Notes under the pieces: model-generated
Told to the model about the DNA's origin: nothing
Seen by the model: the letters and a program-made list of their open reading frames with translations, nothing else
Database searches by the model: none
Program-made: the position numbers and the translations under genes
Shown: in pieces, positions 17,998-24,378 of the stretch
How the letters are laid out: each line of letters starts with the position of its first letter
How positions within the stretch are numbered: the first letter of the stretch is position 1
From: Loktanella atrilutea
Lineage (GTDB): Bacteria > Pseudomonadota > Alphaproteobacteria > Rhodobacterales > Rhodobacteraceae
Assembly: GCF_900128995.1 (NCBI RefSeq)
Contig: NZ_FQUE01000005.1
Coordinates: forward strand, 186,001-250,000
Direction: 5' to 3'
DNA length: 64,000 nt

Positions 17998-18199
17998 CGG
18001 TTCTCCTTCTCTTGCAGATGTCGCTGCAGCGCAGAGCGCCGGTACGACTGCCGTCGTCAGTCGCTGTGCGGTGATTGCGATGTTGTCAGAAAAGGTGTCC
18101 TAATTTCGAAGCACCAGTCGATAAGCCCATACCGCGAACGTGCAGCGACGCACGGATCGATATCGGTCACGCCATCTCGCCATCATGTCAGGATCGATC
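17998..18199. other. Intergenic region between tRNA-Glu and tRNA-Thr
   Basis: About 200 bp with no convincing gene. A frame starting near 18075 continues into the antisense of the permease and looks like a shadow. Nothing else recognised. Confidence 0.4.
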
Positions 18200-18275
18200 T
18201 GGTGCCCCCACACGGACTCGAACCGCGGACCTACTGATTACAAATCAGTTGCTCTACCAGCTGAGCTATAGGGGC
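18200..18275 (-). tRNA. tRNA-Thr (anticodon TGT)
   Basis: A 76-nt cloverleaf on the minus strand. The acceptor arms GCCCCTA and TGGGGGC pair, the D-arm is GCTCAGCTGGTAGAGC, the anticodon stem ACTGA/TCAGT encloses TTTGTAA with anticodon TGT, the T-arm has GGTTCGAGTCC, the discriminator is A and CCA is encoded. Confidence 0.97.
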
Positions 18276-18285
18276 ACTGGGCGCG

Positions 18286-18314
18286 ATTTAGCGCGGGGCG
18301 TGGCGGGGTGCAAG
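18286..18314 (-). promoter_or_regulatory. Putative tRNA-Thr promoter
   Basis: On the minus strand CTTGCA (18309-18314), exactly 17 bp, then CTAAAT (18286-18291), ending 10 bp before the tRNA 5' end. It is the same architecture as the tRNA-Glu promoter. The -35 lies just before the stop codon of the permease gene (18318). Confidence 0.55.
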
Positions 18315-18317
18315 GGG

Positions 18318-19973
18318 TTAGCGATGCGCGCGGGCCAGCAGGATGACAGCCAGCAGGCCGACGGCGCAGATGACGAGGGCGGCGGGGGCGGCTTCGGCGA
18401 TGTTCTCGAGGCTGGCCTTGGCGTAGACGCGCGTCGAAAGCGTGTCCTGGCTGGACAGCATCAGCGTCGCGGGCAGTTCCTTGATGGCGTCGACGAAGGT
18501 CAGCAGCAGCGCCGATCCGACGCTGGCACCGATCAATGGCAGATGAACGGCCCGCAGCGTCTGGCCGGCGTTGCGTCCCAGCGATCTGGCGGCCATGGGC
18601 AGGCTGGCCGGCACGCGACCGAGGGCGGCATCGGCGGCCCCCTGCGCGATGGCGAAGAAGCGCACGACATAGGCCAGCACCAGCACCCCGGCGCTGCCCG
18701 TCAACAGCAGCCCCGGATCGCGACCGGTGATGCGCAGGATCATGTCGGCCAGACCGTTGTCGAAGGCCGCCAGCGGCACGAGGATTCCCAGCGCCAGCAC
18801 GGCGCCCGGGGCGGCGTAGCCGAGCCCCGTGACCGGCAGCAGCAGACGCGGCAGCGTGCGGCCCGACAGGCGCGTGCCGTAGACCATGAAGACGCCGCCG
18901 ATCACCGCCAGCACCGCCGCGATGCCGCAGATCGCAAGGGTGCGCAGCAACGCTTCTGCCAGTCCCGGGGCGGTCCATTGGGCGGCCCCCAGCGCGTGAG
19001 AGGTCAGCACGCCCACCGGCAGCACGAAGCCCGCGAGCACGGGCATGGCGCAGGCCGCAGTTGCGGCCCAGGCCCCTGCCCCGGTCAGACTAGCGGGCGT
19101 CACGGGCCGCACGTTGCGGGCGGAGGTCGCGAACCGCGACCGGTGGCGCGAGACCTTCTCGAGCGCCACGAGAACCACGATCACCGACAGGATCACGCAA
19201 GCGATCTGCGCCGCGCCGCCCAGATTGCCACCCTGCCGCCAGACAGAGAAGATGCCGGTCGTCAGCGTCTGCACGGCGAAATAGTCGACTGTGCCGAAAT
19301 CGTTCACCGTCTCCATCATCACGACCGCCACGCCCGCCGCGATGGCGGGGCGGGCCAGCGGCAGCCCGACCCGCCAGAACCGCGCGACCGGGCCGGCGCC
19401 CAGCGCGCGCGCCACCTCGTAGCCCGCGCCGCTTTGTTCCCGGAACGCGGCTCGGGCCAGCAGATAGACGTAAGGGTAGAGCGCGGCCGAGATCACGAGG
19501 ATCGCGGCACCGCGCGTCCGGATCTGCGGAAACCAGTAATCGCGCGAGGTGGCCCAGCCGAAGCTCGCGCGCAGGGTGGTCTGCACCGGCCCCGCGTAAT
19601 CCAGGAAATCGACCAGCGCGTAGGCCCCCACATAGGCGGGCACCGCCAGCGGCATCAGCAGCGCCCATTGCAGCCAGCCCCGCCCGGGAAAGCGGTACAT
19701 CACCACCAGCCACGCAGTCACCGTGCCGACCAGCGCGGTCAGCGCGCCGGTGCCCGCCATCATCACGCCGGTGTTCAGCAGGTAGCGCGGCAGGGTCGTG
19801 GACAGCAGGTGGGGCCAGATGTTATCGGTCGGCGTCAGCGCGAACCAGACGACCGCCACCAGCGGCGCAAGCACGATCACCGCGATCGCGACGGCCCCGG
19901 CGGACCACGGGTTCACCCCCGTCCAGCGCACGCCACGCCGCACCGATGATACCTGAGCAGTTTGGTCTGACAT
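18318..19973 (-). CDS. Iron(III)-type ABC transporter permease (FbpB/SfuB family), double-length
   Basis: 551 residues from the ATG at 19971-19973 (MSDQTAQVSS). It has about twelve membrane segments and two binding-protein-dependent permease domains fused head to tail. Each carries an EAA-type coupling loop: YEVARALGAGPVARFWRVGLPLARPAIAAG in the first half and MAARSLGRNAGQTLRAVHLPL in the second. This is the layout of FbpB/SfuB permeases for ferric iron, with related permeases for other substrates. Neither a binding protein nor an ATPase gene lies nearby, so its partners are encoded elsewhere. Confidence 0.88.
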   Translation of the reverse strand: MSDQTAQVSSVRRGVRWTGVNPWSAGAVAIAVIVLAPLVAVVWFALTPTDNIWPHLLSTTLPRYLLNTGVMMAGTGALTALVGTVTAWLVVMYRFPGRGWLQWALLMPLAVPAYVGAYALVDFLDYAGPVQTTLRASFGWATSRDYWFPQIRTRGAAILVISAALYPYVYLLARAAFREQSGAGYEVARALGAGPVARFWRVGLPLARPAIAAGVAVVMMETVNDFGTVDYFAVQTLTTGIFSVWRQGGNLGGAAQIACVILSVIVVLVALEKVSRHRSRFATSARNVRPVTPASLTGAGAWAATAACAMPVLAGFVLPVGVLTSHALGAAQWTAPGLAEALLRTLAICGIAAVLAVIGGVFMVYGTRLSGRTLPRLLLPVTGLGYAAPGAVLALGILVPLAAFDNGLADMILRITGRDPGLLLTGSAGVLVLAYVVRFFAIAQGAADAALGRVPASLPMAARSLGRNAGQTLRAVHLPLIGASVGSALLLTFVDAIKELPATLMLSSQDTLSTRVYAKASLENIAEAAPAALVICAVGLLAVILLARAHR

Positions 19974-20061
19974 GGCGTCAGCGCTAGACGAAACCGGTTC
20001 CACTGTCCAGAAATCCCGTTATGATCCCACAAAACCACAACAAGACGTGAGCAGGACAGTC

Positions 20062-20937
20062 ATGGAAATCGCTTTGCATCTCGGCGCCAATTGCACCGAC
20101 GAGGACCGGTTGCTGAAGTCGATCCTGAAGAACGTTGACACGCTGGCCGAACACGGGATCAATGCGCCCGGTCCCGGCAAGTACCGCCGCCTGATCCGGG
20201 AGACGATCCAGAGCCTCGACGGTGCTGCCCCGGCCACGGACGCCCGCCAGATCATGCTCGACGCGATCCTCGACCATGACACGCCCCGGCGACTGGTGAT
20301 GAGCAACACGAACTTCATCTGCGTGCCCAATCGCATCTTCGAGAACGGGGTGCTGTACGATCAGGCGGAATTCAAGCTGCGCGGCTTCCTGCAGCTGTTC
20401 CCCGAGGACGAGATCGACATCTACCTTGCCCTGCGCGACCCCGCGACCTTTCTGCCGGATGCCTACCGCCGGTCGAAAGCCGACAGCTTTGCCGCCTTCA
20501 TGCAGGGCAGAGAGCCGCACGGCGTCGTCTGGTCGGACCTGGTGCGGCGGATCCGGCAGGTCGCGCCGCAGGCGACGCTGACCGTCTGGTGCAACGAGGA
20601 CACGCCGCTGATCTGGGCCGAGCTGATCCGCGACATCGCGGGGCTGGACAGGGACGTGAAGATCACCGGCGGCTTCGACCTGCTGGCCTCGATCATGTCG
20701 AAGGAGGGCATGAGCCGCTTTCTGGCCTACATGCAGGCCCACCCGCCGCAGACGGACACGCAAAAGCGCCGGGTCATCGCGGCTTTCCTCGACAAATACG
20801 CCCTGAGCGACGAGATCGAGGAGACCGTCGATCTGCCCGGCCTGACCGAAGACGACATTTCGGACCTGTCGGAGGCCTATGAGGAAGATGTCGCCCGCAT
20901 CGCGGCCATGCCCGACGTCACCTTCATCGCGCCCTGA
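20062..20937 (+). CDS. Conserved hypothetical protein (possibly sulfotransferase-like fold)
   Basis: 291 residues. I chose the ATG at 20062 (MEIALHLGANCTDEDRLLKSILKN) because this N-terminus matches my memory of a Rhodobacteraceae-wide hypothetical family; the frame is open further upstream. The start (LHLGANCTDEDRLL) occupies the place of the LHLGxHKTGTT phosphate loop of sulfotransferases but lacks the Lys-Thr-Gly core, so catalysis is doubtful. Other features are LAIRDPATFLP-like LALRDPATFLPDAYRRSK, LTVWCNEDTPLIWAEL and an acidic C-terminus ending VTFIAP. Divergent from the permease. Function unknown. Confidence 0.75.
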   Translation: MEIALHLGANCTDEDRLLKSILKNVDTLAEHGINAPGPGKYRRLIRETIQSLDGAAPATDARQIMLDAILDHDTPRRLVMSNTNFICVPNRIFENGVLYDQAEFKLRGFLQLFPEDEIDIYLALRDPATFLPDAYRRSKADSFAAFMQGREPHGVVWSDLVRRIRQVAPQATLTVWCNEDTPLIWAELIRDIAGLDRDVKITGGFDLLASIMSKEGMSRFLAYMQAHPPQTDTQKRRVIAAFLDKYALSDEIEETVDLPGLTEDDISDLSEAYEEDVARIAAMPDVTFIAP

Positions 20938-20960
20938 GGTGACGCGGAGGCGAGGTCGCC

Positions 20961-21224
20961 TCAGCTCATGCCGAGGGCGGCCATGTACATTTCCATCATC
21001 GCCTCTTCCTCGTCCAGATCGTCCTTGTCGCGTTTGCGGATGGCGATGATCTTGCGGATCACCTTCACGTCGTAGCCGCGGCCCTTGGCCTCGGCCATGA
21101 CTTCCTTCTGCGCATCGGCGATGTCCTTCTTCTCCGCCTCCAGACGCTCGTAGCGTTCGATGAACTGGCGCAGCTCCTCGCCGGCGACGTTCTCGGTCTG
21201 GATATTCGTGGCGGTGTCGGACAT
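20961..21224 (-). CDS. gapR: DUF2312 / GapR-type nucleoid-associated protein
   Basis: 87 residues from the ATG at 21222-21224, which has AGGAG 8 bp upstream; a longer frame lacks this. The protein is mostly a charged coiled coil (EELRQFIERYERLEAEKKDIADAQKEV) followed by AEAKGRGYDVKVIRKIIAIRKRDKDDLDEEEAMMEMYMAALG, the DUF2312 signature. In Caulobacter, GapR clamps overtwisted DNA ahead of polymerases and stimulates topoisomerases. The size fits the family. Its stop is 23 bp from the convergent hypothetical gene. Confidence 0.93.
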   Translation of the reverse strand: MSDTATNIQTENVAGEELRQFIERYERLEAEKKDIADAQKEVMAEAKGRGYDVKVIRKIIAIRKRDKDDLDEEEAMMEMYMAALGMS

Positions 21225-21352
21225 GGCGGCTCTCCTGTCGGGTGGAATGAGGGCATTCCCTAGCCTCTGGCCCCCGGCCTTGCAAGGCCCGGACCCTTGC
21301 GCGGGGCGCGCCGACGCGCTAGCGGGGGCGCCACGCGGAACGGGGGCTGACG

Positions 21353-21568
21353 ATGACATATCTGATCTGGGTGGGTGCCGTGATTTCGGTGCTGGGCCTG
21401 TGCGGCGTGATCTATTCCGTGATCGCCGTCGCGCGCGCCAAGCGCAGCGGGATGGACGATGCCGCCCTGCGGATGCGTATCGGTCAGGTCATGCCGGTGA
21501 ACCTCGGGGCCTTCATGGCAGCGATGCTGGGTCTGGCCATGGTGCTGGTCGGATCGCTGCTGGGCTAG
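21353..21568 (+). CDS. Small membrane protein, conserved hypothetical
   Basis: 71 residues with two membrane segments: YLIWVGAVISVLGLCGVIYSVIAVA and LGAFMAAMLGLAMVLVGSLLG. They flank a short charged loop (RAKRSGMDDAALRMRIGQVM). Function unknown. Its stop overlaps the convergent ArsR gene by 4 bp. Confidence 0.72.
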   Translation: MTYLIWVGAVISVLGLCGVIYSVIAVARAKRSGMDDAALRMRIGQVMPVNLGAFMAAMLGLAMVLVGSLLG

Positions 21569-21876
21569 CGGGCGAGCGCGATGTCCAGCAGTTGGTCGAT
21601 CCGGCGGTCGGCCAGCGCGTAAAGCATGATCCGGGCATCCGTGTCGCTGCGGTGACAGCTGACCAGCCCGTCGCCGCGCATCCGCATCAGCTGCAGCGAC
21701 ACTGCCGATTGCGGCGCGTCGAGCGCGTCCTGCAAGGCGCCCACGGCCAGCGGGCCCGCCCGCAACGCCGCAAGGAGACGCAGGCGCATGGGATGCGACA
21801 GGCTGCGGAACAGCGCGGCAGTCGTTTCTGCCGTGGCGACATCCAGCGCAGTCTCGGGTGGGATCGGGTCGGTCAT
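21565..21876 (-). CDS. ArsR-family transcriptional regulator
   Basis: 103 residues from the ATG at 21874-21876. A winged-helix ArsR domain: AALFRSLSHPMRLRLLAALRAGPLAVGALQDALDAPQSAVSLQLMRMRGDGLV. The gene order beside YeeE/DUF6691 and a DUF442 protein recalls the BigR/SqrR sulfide-responsive regulators, but those use two cysteines, whereas this protein has only one (Cys74). It may therefore have lost redox sensing, in line with the decay of the transporter genes next to it. Divergent from that remnant. Confidence 0.85.
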   Translation of the reverse strand: MTDPIPPETALDVATAETTAALFRSLSHPMRLRLLAALRAGPLAVGALQDALDAPQSAVSLQLMRMRGDGLVSCHRSDTDARIMLYALADRRIDQLLDIALAR

Positions 21877-21981
21877 CGCAGCCTCCGGCCGGGTGGGTGG
21901 GCAGGACGGACGTTGCCATGGCTGGCGCCCGCCCGTCACCCCGTCTAAACCGGATCTGCGCTGATCGAAAGAAACGTCGGG

Positions 21982-22369
21982 ATGCCGGTGGACTGGATTT
22001 TCGAACGGATCGGAGGGCTGATGATCGGCAGCGCCGCCGCCGTCTTTCGTCTGGTCAACGGGCGGGTCATGGTCGCCTCGGGACTGTCGGGCGGTCTGGT
22101 GGAGGGCAGCGGCCGCGCTGACGCGGCGGAGCGTATCGCCCTGATCGCCGGTCTGATTTGCGTGCCTGATCGGGTGACGGCAGCGATACGAATCTGACCG
22201 GCAACCCTGCGCGATCGGGACGGCGGGGCTGGCGGTCGGCATCGGCATGCGGCTTGCGAACGGCTGCACCGGCGGTCACGGCGTCTGCGGCATCAGCCTG
22301 CGCGGGATCGTGGCCACGCTGGCCCATGGCGGCGCCGGGGCCGCGACCGTCATCGCCTTTGCGGCCTGA
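21982..22369 (+). pseudogene. YeeE/YedE-family transporter, frameshifted remnant
   Basis: The intact 5' part (21982-22197) encodes MPVDWIFERIGGLMIGSAAAVFRLVNGRVMVASGLSGGLVEGSGRADAAERIALIAGL, the N-terminus of a YeeE/YedE (thiosulfate/sulfur transport) protein. The family's next segments appear in other frames: DGSDTNLTGNPA from 22176 in a second frame, then AGLAVGIGMRLANGCTGGHGVCGISLRGIVATL in a third frame ending at 22369. That means at least two frameshifts. The usual GISRLSxRGI motif also lacks two residues. The gene is no longer functional as read. Confidence 0.8.
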
Positions 22370-22382
22370 TCGAAGGACTGTG

Positions 22383-22814
22383 ATGCGCAGGCGCGTCGGT
22401 GTCCGCGTCGGCGGGCTGTTCGGCACCGGGCCGCTGGTGTCCGGCATGACCGACACCGCCAAGGTGCAGGGGTTTCCGGACGTATTTGGGCAGTGGGACG
22501 CCACGCCGGCCTTCGTCATGGGCGGCGCCATCGCCCCCATGGCCGCGGCCTGTCGGCCGTCGCGGAACCGGCGCCCGGTGCTCGGCGGCACCTTTCCGGC
22601 GCATCCGTCGACGCGGCGCGACGCGGGGCTGATCGGCGGGTCAGTCCCGGCCGGGACCGGCTGTGGGCTGGTCAGCCTCTGCCCGGGGCCCGGCGCTCGC
22701 CGCGCTGACAAGGGCGGCACGGGGGGTCTGGTGCGTGTTGGGGCGATGATCCCGCGCATGGTCGCGGCTCCGCCCCTGCGCAAGCGGCTGGACGCACGCC
22801 CGCAACAGGGCTAA
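22383..22814 (+). pseudogene. DUF6691 (YeeE partner) transporter, open but degraded
   Basis: An open frame of 143 codons that still shows the family: VGGLFGTGPLVSGMTDTAKVQGFPDVFGQWDATPAFVMGGAIAPMAAA, VLGGTFPAHPSTRRDAGLIGGSV and LCPGP. Membrane segments are damaged by charged residues. Around 22690-22715 the expected PALAAL is readable only one frame over, as though one base was gained and one later lost (current reading PGARRADKGG). It follows the broken YeeE gene by 13 bp. I call it a decaying partner rather than a working gene, with moderate certainty. Confidence 0.6.
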
Positions 22815-22823
22815 TCCTGCGTC

Positions 22824-23228
22824 ATGGAAATTCGCCCGCTCACCCCCGCCTTCGCCGCCAGCCCGCAGATCGACCCCGCCGACGCGGGCACGATCAAGGC
22901 GGCCGGCTTCGTCACCGTGATCTGCAACCGCCCGGACGCAGAGGTGCCGCCTAGCCATCAGGCCGACGCGATGCGTCAGGCGATCGAGGCGGAGGGTCTG
23001 ACCTTCGTCGTCAACCCGGTCACGCATCAGGGCCTGAATCAGGAAATGGTGGAGATCCAGCGGCAGGCCGCCGCCGCCGGCAAGACGCTGGCCTATTGCG
23101 CCTCCGGCACACGCTCTACCATTGTCTGGGCACTGGGTCAGGCCGGCACCATGGACGCGGACGAGATCATCGCCGCCGGCGCGAACGCGGGCTACGACCT
23201 TGGCGGTCTGCGCGACCGGCTGGGCTGA
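22824..23228 (+). CDS. DUF442 / TIGR01244-family sulfur transferase-like phosphatase domain protein
   Basis: 134 residues, full length. The active-site loop is CASGTRS (Cys92-Ser98), in the CxSGxRS form of TIGR01244 proteins, preceded by FVTVICNRPDAEVPPSH and NPVTHQGL. The fold is that of a cysteine phosphatase; relatives are linked to sulfide/persulfide metabolism and are fused or adjacent to persulfide dioxygenase-type hydrolases. This is the only gene of the local YeeE cluster that looks intact apart from the ArsR regulator. Confidence 0.88.
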   Translation: MEIRPLTPAFAASPQIDPADAGTIKAAGFVTVICNRPDAEVPPSHQADAMRQAIEAEGLTFVVNPVTHQGLNQEMVEIQRQAAAAGKTLAYCASGTRSTIVWALGQAGTMDADEIIAAGANAGYDLGGLRDRLG

Positions 23229-23246
23229 CAGCCCCAGCGGGTCCGC

Positions 23247-24302
23247 CTAGACCTCGTCGGTCGCGCCCTCGCCGAAGGCCGGGTCGATCTGAAGCGGAAG
23301 AGGGTCCGCTGACCAGTCGATATCCTCTTCTGCGTGCGGATCGAACTGCGGCGCCAGCGCGTCGCCGGCGCGGGTGCGCATCTGCCGCGCAGGCTCTGCC
23401 CCGCCGTCCATGTCGGTCATCGGGATCGTGTCGGCCTCGGCCTGGATGCGGACGGCGATCTGGCCGGCAACCTGCCCCAGACGCCCGCGCGCGACGGTGC
23501 AGCCGTTCGGATCGACCAGTCGCACCATCCCCACGGTGCAGCCTGTCAGGGGCAGGCAGGTCCCCACCTCTATCCCGGTCAGTTGCGACAGCGGCACCTT
23601 CATCCGGTGCAGGACCGCGTCCAGCCGCGCCGGCGCGGCCATCACCGCGGCGCGGAACCGGTCATGCCAGTCCGGCGCGGGGCCGTCCGGCGCCGTCTGC
23701 GGCTGGGCGGAGGTCAGCACCGGCAGCGCCAGCAGCAGCACGCCGCGCCGTTCAGGCTGGCCGCAGTCGAGCGACAGGCGCAGAAGGCGATAGGTCAGAT
23801 CCGCCAGCGCGAATCCCGCCGCCCGCGCGTTGTCGAACCGCGACCCAAGCCCCACGGTCCGGATCCAGCCGTCCAGCGCCGTGCGGATCGTCGTCTCCTC
23901 CATCTCGTCAAGCATGTGGCGCAGCAGCGGTTGCACCAGCGTCCCTTCCGTGCGGGTGACGCGCGGATTGTCGGGCGGCGCGGCGGTCACGCGGCCCGTC
24001 GTCATCATCTCGATCGTGGCGGATACAAGGCCCGCGTCGCAGGCGATCAGACCCGTCACCGCCCCGTCACGGGTCAGGCCCAGCAGCAGCAGGTCGTCTT
24101 CCAGATCGGCCAGCAGATCGTCCAGCGACAGGGCCGTTTCCGTCACGGTGTCGACCGTCAGCTTCATCGACAGATGGGTCTGCGCCGCCCGCGCCACCGC
24201 CAGACGCACCGCCCGCGAGGCGGTCAGCGGCACGTCCGGCGTGTCCGCGTCCGGGCGCCGTATCATGCGGTGCAGCACGCCGGATCCGGTCACCAATGTC
24301 AT
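23247..24302 (-). CDS. FliM/FliN-family (SpoA domain) protein, non-flagellar context
   Basis: 351 residues from the ATG at 24300-24302 (MTLVTGSGVLHRMIRRPD). The N-terminal two thirds resemble the FliM middle (CheC-like) domain: RAVRLAVARAAQTHLSMKL, VTRTEGTLVQPLLRHMLDEM and FALADLTYRLLRLSLDCG. The C-terminal third is a SpoA/FliN domain: LDAVLHRMKVPLSQLTGIEVGTCLPLTGC with GRLGQVAGQIAVRI. An acidic tail of about 60 residues follows. Last gene of an operon with a transporter-fused kinase and a CheY-like receiver. No flagellar gene is near, so it may be an output partner of this two-component set instead of a motor part. Confidence 0.82.
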   Translation of the reverse strand: MTLVTGSGVLHRMIRRPDADTPDVPLTASRAVRLAVARAAQTHLSMKLTVDTVTETALSLDDLLADLEDDLLLLGLTRDGAVTGLIACDAGLVSATIEMMTTGRVTAAPPDNPRVTRTEGTLVQPLLRHMLDEMEETTIRTALDGWIRTVGLGSRFDNARAAGFALADLTYRLLRLSLDCGQPERRGVLLLALPVLTSAQPQTAPDGPAPDWHDRFRAAVMAAPARLDAVLHRMKVPLSQLTGIEVGTCLPLTGCTVGMVRLVDPNGCTVARGRLGQVAGQIAVRIQAEADTIPMTDMDGGAEPARQMRTRAGDALAPQFDPHAEEDIDWSADPLPLQIDPAFGEGATDEV

Positions 24303-24378
24303 GCCTGTCCTCGCAATCTGGGGGCGATGCGCCGCAGGGCGCCTGTTCCAGATGTCGCGCAAATTGGTTTCCGTCTGC

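Noticed and set aside
18075-19949. A 624-codon plus-strand frame running through tRNA-Thr and opposite the permease
   Set aside because: Crosses a tRNA gene and lies antisense to a clear membrane transporter; composition typical of a shadow frame.
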